Part shown: piece by piece, positions 24,854 to 33,140 of the stretch
Position numbering within the stretch: the first letter of the stretch is position 1
Layout: the number at the start of each line of letters is the position of its first letter
NCBI GenBank assembly: GCA_964516135.1
Contig: CAZEWN010000001.1
Span: 1 to 64,000, forward strand
DNA length: 64,000 bases
Source of the DNA: 34-65-8 sp964516135
GTDB lineage: Bacteria > Pseudomonadota > Alphaproteobacteria > Sphingomonadales > Sphingomonadaceae
Direction: 5' to 3'
Translations under genes and position numbers: made by a program
The notes under the pieces: model-generated
What the model was told of the DNA's origin: nothing
What the model saw: only the letters and a program-made list of their open reading frames with translations
Database searches by the model: none

Positions 24854-27103
24854 TCAGAACCTGACGCTCGCAGTCACGCCGAATTCGCGTGGACGCCCCA
24901 GATAAGTGTATGCCACGCCCTGGGTCGCGAGCGCGTCCTGCCCGAATGTGTAATATTCGGTATCGGTCAGGTTCTGGCCGTAGACCGCCAGGTTGAAGCG
25001 TTCGCTGGCATCCATCCAGCTGAGCCGGGCATTGACGATGCCGTACCCGTCCTGCTCCTCCAGGGGCGAATTGAACGCGGTGAAAAATACGTCCGATTGC
25101 AGCCGATAATCGACGCGCGGGGTGAGCGTGCCCGACCCACCCAGCGGGATCGCATATTCGGCGCCAAGGGCCAGCGTCCATTCGGGGCTGAACGGCAGGC
25201 GGTTGCCATTGATCGGCCCAACGAGCACCGGCACGTTCTCGAACTTGCTGTCGGTGTAGCCAAGCGCCGCATCAAACCTGAGCCCCGCAGTCGGCACGGC
25301 GGTGATTTCGAGCTCGAAACCCTTGAGTTCGGCGTCACCCGCGTTGGCTACACGGAACTGCACGGCCGGATCGGCGATGGTCTGCTGAATGTCCTTGTAT
25401 TTCGAATAGAACAGCGTGCCGTTGACGCGCAACGTGCGGTCGAGCCATTCCGACTTGAAGCCTGCCTCGTAAGTGTCGTTCGTGTCCGGCGCGTAGGAGG
25501 GTACGCTTGTCTGCGGCGCGATCAGGCGACCGTTGAAGCCGCCGGCGCGGAACCCCTTGGAATAGGACGCGAACAGCAGCACGTCGCGGCTGGGGGCATA
25601 TTCGACGCCGATCTTAGGCGTGAACTTGTCGAAGCTGGCACTGTCGGGGAGATCGGTGACGATCGGCAGTACAATCCGCTGGCCAATCAGCTCGGGCGGC
25701 AGCCCGAACCCAAAAACGGCACCGGGGCCGACACCCTGGGGCCGGAAATCGAAGAACTGGTTCGACACGATCCGCTTGCGGTCCCAGGTGTAGCGGCCGC
25801 CCAGCGTGACCGAGAAAGCGTCGGTGAAGCCATACCTAACCTGCCCGAACAACGCGGTCGATCGGGTTTTCTGGTCGTTGCCCTGTGTCCAGGTGTTGCA
25901 CGGGGTGAAGGGGGCGGCACCCGGGTCACTGATCGGCGCGAAGCACAATCCAAGAACCTGCGCCGCGTCCTCGCGAAAATGATAACCACCGATCAGATAA
26001 GTGAGCCGGTCGTCGAACGCTTCACCAGCGAGCTGGATTTCCTGGCTGAACTGGGTCTGCTCGGTGGTGACGTCCTGATCATAGAGCTTGTAGCGGGTGC
26101 CGTCGGGATCGGATGTCGAGAAACCGTCCAGCTCCCGCCAGGCCGTGATCGACTTCAACGTCGCTCCGCCCAGATCAATGCTGACAGTGCCTGAAAAACC
26201 ATAGGTTTCGTTGCGCGCGAACGGGCTGTTGGAGGCATAGACCGTGTAGAAGTCATCGGGATCCTGCACGTCTGCGGCGGCGGCGGGCGGAAAGAAGGGC
26301 GCGGGTGCAATGGCCCGCAGCACCGATGGCGCCGGGTTCGACTTATCAAGGGAATAGTCGGCCGCCAGATCGATCGTCACGGCTTCGCCAAGGCCGAAGC
26401 GCACTTGCGCTCGCCCGCCATAGCGGTCGGTCGCGCCGAACCGGTCGCCGGTGACGGCATTGCGCGCGAATCCATCCTGCTCGCGAAAGAACCCCGACAG
26501 GCGAACGGCGCTGTCGGTGCCGATCGGTGCGTTGATGCTGCCCGTCAGATCGATCCGGTCGCGACTGCCGTAGGTGGCGCTCGCGCTGCCGGAGAACTCA
26601 CTCGGATCGGGCTGGCGCGAAACGATGTTGACCGCCCCGCCCAGCGTGTTGCGCCCGAACAGCGTGCCTTGCGGGCCGCGCAGCACCTCGACTCGCTCGA
26701 TATCGCCGCTGTCGAGCATCGCCCCGACCGTGCGCCCCAGGTAGACCCCGTCGACATAGAGGCCGACGCCGGGGTCGTTGGTGATGATAAAATCGAACTG
26801 CCCGACCCCGCGCACGAAGAAGTTCGCGTCGGACGAGCCCTGGGGTCCGGTGGTCGAGGTCAGGTTGGGCACGGTAGCGGCGAGATCGTTGATCACCGCG
26901 ACACCCGATGCGGCCAGCGCATCGGCGGTCAGGGCGGTCACGGCGAGGGGGGTGTCCTGCAAGTTCGCTTCGCGCCGCTCTGCCGTGACGACGATTTCCT
27001 CGATCCCACCGGACGGCGCGACGTCCTGCGCCAGCGCAGGGAGCGAGCATCCGCAGAGCAACAAGGCGCTGATGCGCGTGGCGATAGTCTTGTGAGATCC
27101 CAT
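24854..27103 (-). CDS. TonB-dependent receptor (siderophore/organic-substrate type)
   Basis: 749 residues. A signal peptide of about 25 residues is followed by EEIVVTAERREANLQDTPLA, a plug domain (VINDLAATVPNLTS, GVGQFDFIITNDPGVGLYVDGVYLGR, ERVEVLRGPQGTLFGRNTLGGAVNIV) and a barrel ending REFGVTASVRF. This is the large sphingomonad subfamily of receptors often linked to catabolism of organic compounds. The start is fixed by a strong CAGGAGGAG seven to eight bases upstream. Operon order downstream is NmrA-like, ohr, SnoaL. It diverges from the second amidohydrolase gene, consistent with uptake of the cluster's substrate. Confidence 0.94.
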   Translation of the reverse strand: MGSHKTIATRISALLLCGCSLPALAQDVAPSGGIEEIVVTAERREANLQDTPLAVTALTADALAASGVAVINDLAATVPNLTSTTGPQGSSDANFFVRGVGQFDFIITNDPGVGLYVDGVYLGRTVGAMLDSGDIERVEVLRGPQGTLFGRNTLGGAVNIVSRQPDPSEFSGSASATYGSRDRIDLTGSINAPIGTDSAVRLSGFFREQDGFARNAVTGDRFGATDRYGGRAQVRFGLGEAVTIDLAADYSLDKSNPAPSVLRAIAPAPFFPPAAAADVQDPDDFYTVYASNSPFARNETYGFSGTVSIDLGGATLKSITAWRELDGFSTSDPDGTRYKLYDQDVTTEQTQFSQEIQLAGEAFDDRLTYLIGGYHFREDAAQVLGLCFAPISDPGAAPFTPCNTWTQGNDQKTRSTALFGQVRYGFTDAFSVTLGGRYTWDRKRIVSNQFFDFRPQGVGPGAVFGFGLPPELIGQRIVLPIVTDLPDSASFDKFTPKIGVEYAPSRDVLLFASYSKGFRAGGFNGRLIAPQTSVPSYAPDTNDTYEAGFKSEWLDRTLRVNGTLFYSKYKDIQQTIADPAVQFRVANAGDAELKGFELEITAVPTAGLRFDAALGYTDSKFENVPVLVGPINGNRLPFSPEWTLALGAEYAIPLGGSGTLTPRVDYRLQSDVFFTAFNSPLEEQDGYGIVNARLSWMDASERFNLAVYGQNLTDTEYYTFGQDALATQGVAYTYLGRPREFGVTASVRF

Positions 27104-27315
27104 TTTCGGCTCCTCCTGAACCATCCCCCGGGCGTTGGCGACCCGTCCGTGGGGGTGTGTTGTGGTGTCCGCAACAAAGTTCCGCGCCGCGCGTATTTCT
27201 GGAAATGAATTCCGGGCATCCGCCGATGAATAGCGGTGAGCGGACGTGCGACCGGTTATCAGCAGGCCCATCCAATTCATGAGCCGCGCACGATCGACCG
27301 TGGCAATCTGCCCCA
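27104..27315. promoter_or_regulatory. Divergent promoter region, receptor / amidohydrolase operon
   Basis: 212 bases between oppositely oriented genes of the catabolic island, so promoters for both must lie here. I note GGAA/TTCC half sites around 27201-27215 and an ACCGGT core near 27250 but no convincing operator. The receptor's Shine-Dalgarno lies at its left end. Confidence 0.5.
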
Positions 27316-28806
27316 ATGGTGATGCTGCTGACCGAACAGGCGCGCGGCGCGATGACCCCGGGCGAGCGATTGCCGCACCTGCCCGTACCGCCGGTCATCG
27401 TGTCGAACGGCGAATATACCCCGCCCCGTCAGGCGGACGGTCTGCGGCGTTACCAGCGGCTGATGCTGGAGCGCGGTGAAAGGATGGCCGCCAGGGCGGG
27501 CATGCGGACCAGGGACTGGCTTCGCACCCCGGTGGCCATGGCCTCGGCGTTCGCGGCGCTCAACCAGGTTTACGGCCCCCATTTCTCGATCGCGTGCGGC
27601 GAAGATGAAGACCCTGATCAGGCGGAGCAGCGCCGCGAGCGCCTTGCTGCCCAATTCGTTTTCGACGACCAGGTTCATTTCCTGCGCGATGACGCGGACC
27701 CGGCTTATTTCCGCCCGCTAACCGATTTGATCGAACTGAGCGCCGACCTGCTCGGCCTGCCGCACGCCGGACGGTTCGATATCGAGCAGATCAAGCTCGC
27801 GCACTTCCTCAAGTTTATCTTTCTCGACAGCGACACCAAGGTCGCGCTGCTGTCCGGTGCCCCGTCCGAAGGTATGCCGATGCTGACCAACGACCAGATG
27901 GCGGCGGCGCGCGCGGCGGTGAACGGTATTCTGGGCGAACGCCGCATGCTGACACACGCGGTGCTCTCTCCCGGTCATCCTGGCTGGCTCGATGAAGTTG
28001 ACAGGGTTCATGCGGAGCTCGGCCCGGACGGCTGGAAGGGCTACACTGTGGGCGAGCCTTTTTCGCCCAGCGACAAGCGCTATCGGCTCGACGACGAAGC
28101 GTTGATGTATCCGGCATACGAACGGATGGTCGCCGCCGGTGTTCGCAACGTGTGCATTCACAAGGGGCTGCTGCCCGCCGACGCGGAAACGATCATGCCA
28201 GGCGCGGAACCGTTTGCCCGCGTCGACGACGTGGCCCGCGCGGCGCGTGATTGGCCCCAGCTCAATTTCATCATCTATCATGCCGCGTACCGCACGATCC
28301 CGCAGCCAACCGAGGCGGAACTCGACCGGTTCGCGGCGAGCGGGCGGATCGACTGGGTCAGCGATCTCGCCGAAATTCCCGCACGGCACGGCGTCGACAA
28401 CGTCTATGCCGACATCGGCGCGAGTTTCGCCTTTACCGTGCTCACCCATCCGCGCCTCGCGGCCGCCATGATTGGCACGCTGGTGAAGGGCCTTGGCGCC
28501 GATCACGTGCTGTGGGGCACGGATTCGGTGTGGTACGGCAGCCCGCAATGGCAAATCGAGGCCTTTCGCAGGCTCATCATGCCCCCCGACCTGGTCGAGC
28601 GTTTCGGCTTTCCCGAACTCGGCGACGACGACAGTCTGCTGCGCCGCACAATTCTGGGCGGAAACGCGGCGCGGCTCTATTCTGTGGATGAGGCTGCTTA
28701 TGGTGGCCCCGCTCCCGACACAACGCAGCTGAGCCGCATCGTCGCGGATTATCGCGCGCGCGGCGGCGCACCGGATCACAGCGTCCACGGTTACGCCGCA
28801 AACTGA
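27316..28806 (+). CDS. Amidohydrolase family protein
   Basis: 496 residues. The C-terminal half matches the amidohydrolase 2 TIM barrel: VCIHKGLLPADAET, LNFIIYHAAYR, VYADIGASFAF, and the metal aspartate in HVLWGTDSVWYGSPQWQ, ending ILGGNAARLY. The N-terminal HxH metal pair is replaced by VIVSNGEYTPP, a motif I associate with a subgroup of uncharacterised amidohydrolases of about 480-500 residues. The two amidohydrolases of this island are only distantly similar. The starts at 27316 and 27322 are equally possible. The SDR gene follows after 15 bases. Confidence 0.85.
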   Translation: MVMLLTEQARGAMTPGERLPHLPVPPVIVSNGEYTPPRQADGLRRYQRLMLERGERMAARAGMRTRDWLRTPVAMASAFAALNQVYGPHFSIACGEDEDPDQAEQRRERLAAQFVFDDQVHFLRDDADPAYFRPLTDLIELSADLLGLPHAGRFDIEQIKLAHFLKFIFLDSDTKVALLSGAPSEGMPMLTNDQMAAARAAVNGILGERRMLTHAVLSPGHPGWLDEVDRVHAELGPDGWKGYTVGEPFSPSDKRYRLDDEALMYPAYERMVAAGVRNVCIHKGLLPADAETIMPGAEPFARVDDVARAARDWPQLNFIIYHAAYRTIPQPTEAELDRFAASGRIDWVSDLAEIPARHGVDNVYADIGASFAFTVLTHPRLAAAMIGTLVKGLGADHVLWGTDSVWYGSPQWQIEAFRRLIMPPDLVERFGFPELGDDDSLLRRTILGGNAARLYSVDEAAYGGPAPDTTQLSRIVADYRARGGAPDHSVHGYAAN

Positions 28807-28821
28807 AGGGGAGGATCGCCA

Positions 28822-29559
28822 ATGCTGGCAGGACGACATATCATGATCACCGGCGCGGCGAGCGGTATTGGCCGCGCGGCAGCGCATCTGTTCACCGGCT
28901 ACGGCGCTACAGTCATGCTGGTCGATCGCGACGAAGGGGTGCGCGATGTCGCCGATGCCATTCCCGGCGCCCATAGCGCAATCGCGGACATCACCGACGG
29001 AGCGGCGATCGCGCAGATCGTCGCTTCGGTCCCACGTCTTGATGGCGCCTTCAACAATGCCGGGATCGAGGGAATGGGCGGCGCAATGGTGCCGCTGGCC
29101 GATTATCCCGATGAGGAGTTCGACCGCGTCTTCGCAGTCAACGTGCGCGGCCTATGGACATGCCTCAAGGCGCAGTTGCCGGCGTTGCAAGCGAACGGCG
29201 GCGGGGCCGTGGTCAACACCGCCAGCGTGATGGGCTGGCTCGCCGCGCCGGGTCTTGCCGCCTATGCCGCATCCAAGCATGCCGTCGTGGGGCTGACCCG
29301 GGCCGGCGCGCTCGAAGCCGCGCTGCACGGTGTGCGGGTCAACGCCGTACTGCCGGGTGCGGTGGAGACCCCGATGCTGGTCGAACGGGGGTTCACCGCA
29401 AATCCTGGCTATCGGGAGTTTGTGTCGAAAGTGCATCCCCTGGGCCGGATTGCGCGAGCGGACGAGATCGCCGAAGCTGCCGCCTGGCTTCTGTCCAGCA
29501 AGTCCAGCTTCGTCACCGGGCATTGCCTGGCGGTCGACGGCGGAATGTCGGTTCAATGA
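28822..29559 (+). CDS. Short-chain dehydrogenase/reductase
   Basis: 245 residues, classical SDR. The cofactor motif TGAASGIGRA is at residues 10-19, NNAG follows, and the catalytic Ser-Tyr-Lys are in NTASVMGWLAAPGLAAYAAS then K (YAASK). The C-terminal GHCLAVDGGMSVQ is typical. An acidic residue in MLVDRD after beta-2 suggests NAD rather than NADP preference. AAGGGGAGGAT precedes the ATG. It overlaps the following SnoaL gene by four bases (ATGA), so it forms an amidohydrolase-SDR-SnoaL operon. Confidence 0.93.
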   Translation: MLAGRHIMITGAASGIGRAAAHLFTGYGATVMLVDRDEGVRDVADAIPGAHSAIADITDGAAIAQIVASVPRLDGAFNNAGIEGMGGAMVPLADYPDEEFDRVFAVNVRGLWTCLKAQLPALQANGGGAVVNTASVMGWLAAPGLAAYAASKHAVVGLTRAGALEAALHGVRVNAVLPGAVETPMLVERGFTANPGYREFVSKVHPLGRIARADEIAEAAAWLLSSKSSFVTGHCLAVDGGMSVQ

Positions 29560-30467
29560 CGGCCGCGTTGACCCGGCGGCTGCTGCGCGAGCAGATCGAG
29601 GACATCTGGGGCCGCGGGCGGGTGGAGCTGGTCGATACGAACTATGCCGTCGACATCGTCGATCACATGCCGATCCCCGGGCAGCCGACCGGACGCGACG
29701 CGCTGAAGGGCGTGGTCGCCCAGTTTCGCGTGGAGATCGCCGACCTCGCGATGAACCTTCATCATGTCCTGGCCGCGGGCGACCACGGCGTCGACGTGTG
29801 GACCCTTACCGGACGCGGGCCTGGGGGCACGCCAGTGCGTTTTTCGGGCATCGACATGGTCCGCGTCGCCGGGGGGCGCATCAGCGAGATGTGGCATGTC
29901 GAAGAACTGGCGCATTATGCCATGCAGATCGGTGCATCGTCCGGCGATTTCGGCGCGCCAACGCATGAAGGGGCATTTGCGGCGCCGACACTCGCGGCGG
30001 AATACGATCCCGGCGCGAGCGCCATCGTTCCTGGCGAGGAGTTGTTCGGTCGGCGGGAACACCGCAACTTGGCCATGGCGCGGCGACACATCGAACAGGT
30101 CTGGGCACGCGGCCAGGCCGAACTCGCGCACGAGGTGTTCCACCCCGACGTCGTCGACCACAATCCCGCGCCTGGGCAACGCCCGGGCATCGCGGGGATC
30201 GTGGACGTGCTCGGCTGGCTGCGCGAGGCGGTCCCCGACCTTCGCATGCAGATCCAGTGCTATGTCATCGATGGCGACTGGATTGCCGATCGCTGGATCA
30301 TGACCGGCACCCACACCGGTGCGCCGTTGATGGGCGTTCCCGCACGCGGGCGCGGCTTCCGCATCAACGGAATGGACGTCGCCCGGCTGGACGACGCCGG
30401 ATTGATTACCGACATTTGGCATTGCGAGGAATTTGCCCAGCTCGTCCAGCAGGTTTCACACGGCTAG
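29556..30467 (+). CDS. Tandem SnoaL-like (ester cyclase-type) protein, two NTF2 domains
   Basis: 303 residues with an internal duplication. The first domain is roughly residues 5-135 (EQIEDIWGRGRVELVDTNYAVDIVDHMPIPGQPTG in parts, ISEMWHVEELAHY). The second is roughly 168-300 (HIEQVWARGQAELAHEVFHPDVVDHNPAPGQRPG in parts, ITDIWHCEEFAQL). Each copy carries VDH-P-PGQ and the terminal WH-EE pair, so both pockets look intact. SnoaL relatives are polyketide cyclases, but bacterial catabolic members may be hydratases or isomerases. The start overlaps the SDR stop (ATGA). The long upstream frame from 29154 is antisense-like shadow of the SDR. Confidence 0.87.
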   Translation: MTAALTRRLLREQIEDIWGRGRVELVDTNYAVDIVDHMPIPGQPTGRDALKGVVAQFRVEIADLAMNLHHVLAAGDHGVDVWTLTGRGPGGTPVRFSGIDMVRVAGGRISEMWHVEELAHYAMQIGASSGDFGAPTHEGAFAAPTLAAEYDPGASAIVPGEELFGRREHRNLAMARRHIEQVWARGQAELAHEVFHPDVVDHNPAPGQRPGIAGIVDVLGWLREAVPDLRMQIQCYVIDGDWIADRWIMTGTHTGAPLMGVPARGRGFRINGMDVARLDDAGLITDIWHCEEFAQLVQQVSHG

Positions 30468-30564
30468 GCGGCCGGTTGGCGCGGCGCGTCGGGCTTGATA
30501 TTTCCGCGGCTTGGATCGAGGCAGGCGGCCTGCACGTTTGCTGGCACCCGCGCGAACTGCTAGT

Positions 30565-30580
30565 GGTTGCGTTTGCAACC
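30565..30580. promoter_or_regulatory. Perfect inverted repeat at the phhA start
   Basis: GGTTGCGTTTGCAACC, 6-bp arms with a 4-base centre, ends immediately before the ATG of phhA. It would be a good dimeric operator or a small RNA hairpin over the start region. If it is a hairpin in the leader, the ATG at 30587 could be the real start. Confidence 0.5.
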
Positions 30581-31519
30581 ATGGCCATGCACGTGACGAC
30601 AACGCCCGACTTCGCACTTCTGCCCGAACTGCCACCGGAAGTATTCACCGCCCCGCTCCGCAAGCCCGGGCACGTAGGAGACGACTGGCTCGAACCGGCA
30701 CAAACCGCCTATTCATCGGAAGAGCATGCGATCTGGAACGATCTTTATGCCCGGCAGATGCAGGTGCTGCCCGGTCGCGCGGCCAGTGCGTTTCTGAAAG
30801 GACTGGACCAGCTCAACCTCGATCGCGGCGGCATCCCCGATTTCCAAGCCCTGTCGGCGGAACTTGGCGCTTTGACCGGATGGAGCGTGGTCCCGGTGCC
30901 GATGCTCATTCCCGACCACGTGTTCTTCTGGCATCTCGCCAATCGCCGGTTTCCGGCCGGCAATTTCATTCGGAACCGCGAGACGTTCGATTACATCCAG
31001 GAACCCGACGTATTCCACGATGTATTCGGCCACGTGCCGATGCTGACAGATCCGGTCTATGCCGACTACATGCAGGAATATGGACGTGCCGGTTGGAAAG
31101 CGATGCGTCACAACCGGCTGAAGGCCCTTGGCGCGCTTTACTGGTACACGGTCGAATTCGGCCTGATTCAAGAATCCGAGGGCATCAAGGCCTATGGCGC
31201 GGGCATCCTGTCCGGACCGACCGAAGCGACCTTTGCCATCGAGGCGGAAAGCCCCAACCGGATCATGCTGAACGTCGATCGGGTGATGCGCACCGATTAC
31301 GTGATCAGCGACCTGCAGCCGACCTACTTCGTGATCGAAAGCTTCGAAGATCTTTATCGGCAGACGGTGGAGCGCGATTTCGACCGCCTCTACCGCTCGC
31401 TGGGCCCCGCATTCACATACGCCAATTCCGCAGTGATCGACGTCGACAACGTGCTTCATCGCGGATCGCAGGAATACCTCCTGCGCGGTGGACGCGGCAG
31501 CGGGGCAAGGCCGGTCTGA
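30581..31519 (+). CDS. phhA: Phenylalanine 4-monooxygenase (phenylalanine hydroxylase)
   Basis: Converts phenylalanine to tyrosine with O2 and a tetrahydropterin. The 312-residue protein is a bacterial-length catalytic domain without a regulatory ACT domain. Iron ligands H146, H151 and E192 are visible in DVFHDVFGHVPML and WYTVEFGLIQ. Other family segments are PDHVFFWHLANRRFP, RNRETFDYIQEPD and YGAGILS. ATG at 30581 or 30587 (MHVTTTPDF) are possible starts; neither has a clear Shine-Dalgarno. No pterin-4a-carbinolamine dehydratase gene or tyrosine degradation genes are adjacent. A strong terminator follows. Confidence 0.97.
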   Translation: MAMHVTTTPDFALLPELPPEVFTAPLRKPGHVGDDWLEPAQTAYSSEEHAIWNDLYARQMQVLPGRAASAFLKGLDQLNLDRGGIPDFQALSAELGALTGWSVVPVPMLIPDHVFFWHLANRRFPAGNFIRNRETFDYIQEPDVFHDVFGHVPMLTDPVYADYMQEYGRAGWKAMRHNRLKALGALYWYTVEFGLIQESEGIKAYGAGILSGPTEATFAIEAESPNRIMLNVDRVMRTDYVISDLQPTYFVIESFEDLYRQTVERDFDRLYRSLGPAFTYANSAVIDVDNVLHRGSQEYLLRGGRGSGARPV

Positions 31520-31529
31520 GGGGCAAAAG

Positions 31530-31563
31530 AAAACCGGCCCGGGATCGCTCCCGGGCCGGTTTT
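31530..31563. terminator. Bidirectional intrinsic terminator
   Basis: A 14-bp perfect stem (AAAACCGGCCCGGG at 31530-31543 with CCCGGGCCGGTTTT at 31550-31563) and a 6-base loop. T-runs follow in both directions. It lies between the convergent ends of phhA (31519) and the small lipoprotein gene (31582). Confidence 0.95.
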
Positions 31564-31581
31564 CCGTAATCGCTGGACGGA

Positions 31582-31848
31582 TTACTGCGCCGGAACTTCG
31601 GCAGGGGTCGCCGGATCGGCGGCGTCCACTGCGTCTTCGGCGGCGTCAGCTTCGGCTTCGACTTCGGCTTCCATGGCATCGGCCTGGCCGTCGGTGATCG
31701 CGCCTGCGTCTTCCATCGCGTCGATTTCAGCATCGGCAGCGTCTTCGGTGGCTTCGATCTGGTCTTCAGCCTGGTTCTCGGCAGCGCTATCGCAGGCCGA
31801 AACGGTGAGGCCCATCGCCGCGACGGACGCAAAAAGGATCTTCTTCAT
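31582..31848 (-). CDS. Small highly acidic lipoprotein
   Basis: 88 residues. A lipoprotein signal peptide (MKKILFASVAAMGLTVSAC, lipobox VSAC) predicts a mature protein starting CDSAAENQ. The mature part is almost entirely Ala, Glu, Asp, Met, Thr and Gln, with an ED/EA pattern likely to form an amphipathic or coiled helix, and ends PATPAEVPAQ. I recognise no named family. The net charge is strongly negative, so ion binding or a spacer role is possible. A GGGGAAG Shine-Dalgarno precedes the ATG. It shares the bidirectional terminator with phhA. Confidence 0.85.
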   Translation of the reverse strand: MKKILFASVAAMGLTVSACDSAAENQAEDQIEATEDAADAEIDAMEDAGAITDGQADAMEAEVEAEADAAEDAVDAADPATPAEVPAQ

Positions 31849-31916
31849 TTCAGTCTTCCCCTTGTGGTTTGGGATGGCCGACATACCGCCCAATCCCGTT
31901 CGTGATAAGCACAAAC

Positions 31917-32180
31917 TTATCGTGAACCCGTTGAAGTTGTGGACCGCGCCAGATCGAGGACACCGACCAGCACAATAGCGCCGATAAACGCGAGCAGGAA
32001 AGCGCGGGCGCTGACCCCCACCAGCACGGAATGGCCGTTCGCGATTGCACCGGTCAGCACCGCGCCGACGGCGCCCGCGATGACATCCGCGACGATCATG
32101 TTGGGCCTGTCGTGACGGAGCACGATCGAACCCAACCAGCCGAGGACAGCCCCGGCCGCGAATAGGACAATCAGACCCAT
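31917..32180 (-). CDS. GlsB/YeaQ/YmgE family small membrane protein
   Basis: 87 residues with three hydrophobic segments: MGLIVLFAAGAVLGWLGSIV, MIVADVIAGAVGAVLTGAIA and a C-terminal helix AFLLAFIGAIVLVGVLDL. This is the transglycosylase-associated / stress-response membrane protein family. Function is unproven; members are induced by general and acid stress. It lies between the acidic lipoprotein and uppP on the same strand, in an envelope-related group. Confidence 0.85.
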   Translation of the reverse strand: MGLIVLFAAGAVLGWLGSIVLRHDRPNMIVADVIAGAVGAVLTGAIANGHSVLVGVSARAFLLAFIGAIVLVGVLDLARSTTSTGSR

Positions 32181-32253
32181 CTTGCGCACTTCCAAAAATC
32201 GATCTGATGCGAAAATCGCTGGCCGGACGATTCGTTCCGGCCGCGGCCAAGCC

Positions 32254-33063
32254 TTACAAAGTGGAGAGCCAAACGATGGCGAGCCCACCGACGACGATCC
32301 GGTACCACGCGAATGGTGCGAAACCGTGCTTGCTGACGTAAGCGACAAACGCTCGGATGACCACCAATGCAACCAGGAAAGCCGCAATAAAGCCGGCCGC
32401 GATTTCCCCCCAGCCAATAGTCGCCTCGCCCGCGAGCAGCGCGGGATCGTCGAGGATCTTGACCGTTGCCGCGCCCAGCATGGTCGGCACGGCAAGAAAG
32501 AAGGAAAATTCGGCCGCAGTCTTTCGCCCCACGCCCATGGCCAGCGCGCCCAGGATGCTGGCGCCGGACCGGCTGGTGCCGGGAATCATTGCCAGGCACT
32601 GGAAGAACCCGATCGCTACTGCCGTTCGCATCGACATGTCGGCGACGCCCGTGTCGGGGCCGGGCTTCACGGTGCGTTCGAGGACCAGCATCGCAATGCC
32701 GCCCACGACCAGAGCCACCGCAACGACCATCGGGCTGCCTAGCATGACCTCGATCGCGTCCTTGGCAAACAGGCCGATCACGGCGGCGGGCATGAAACCG
32801 ATCAGGATATTGCGGGTGAAGCGAAGCGCCTCGTTCTCCCGCCGCAGCAGGCCCATCCCCATGTCCCAGAACAGCTTGCGATAGGTGACGATCACGGCTG
32901 AGATCGCTCCCAGCTGGATCACGATATTGAACTGGCTCCACTGCGACGGGTCATATCCGAACAGTGCCTGGGCGAGGATCAGGTGGCCGGTGGAGGAAAC
33001 GGGCAGGAATTCGGTCAACCCCTCGAGGATGCCGAGGAGGATGGCGGTCAGCAGAAGGCTCAT
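32254..33063 (-). CDS. uppP: Undecaprenyl-diphosphatase
   Basis: Recycles undecaprenyl pyrophosphate to the monophosphate carrier for peptidoglycan and polysaccharide export; inner membrane. The 269-residue length is normal. Family motifs EGLTEFLPVSSTGHLIL (residues 14-30) and IPGTSRSGASILGALAMGVGR with GRKTAAEFSFFLAVP are intact, carrying the catalytic Glu, Ser and Arg. A hairpin lies upstream of the start and separates it from the M13 peptidase gene on the same strand. Confidence 0.97.
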   Translation of the reverse strand: MSLLLTAILLGILEGLTEFLPVSSTGHLILAQALFGYDPSQWSQFNIVIQLGAISAVIVTYRKLFWDMGMGLLRRENEALRFTRNILIGFMPAAVIGLFAKDAIEVMLGSPMVVAVALVVGGIAMLVLERTVKPGPDTGVADMSMRTAVAIGFFQCLAMIPGTSRSGASILGALAMGVGRKTAAEFSFFLAVPTMLGAATVKILDDPALLAGEATIGWGEIAAGFIAAFLVALVVIRAFVAYVSKHGFAPFAWYRIVVGGLAIVWLSTL

Positions 33064-33083
33064 GTCCGCGCCTCATGAAGCAA

Positions 33084-33115
33084 GGGCGGGGCAAGTCAAG
33101 TGACCTGCCCCGCCC
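33084..33115 (-). terminator. Hairpin after the M13 peptidase gene
   Basis: GGGCGGGGCA (33084-33093) pairs with TGCCCCGCCC (33106-33115). The hairpin follows the stop of the minus-strand peptidase gene by 25 bases. There is no T-tract, so efficiency is uncertain. Confidence 0.6.
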
Positions 33116-33140
33116 CATGCATTTGCGTGCTTGCCGCGCG

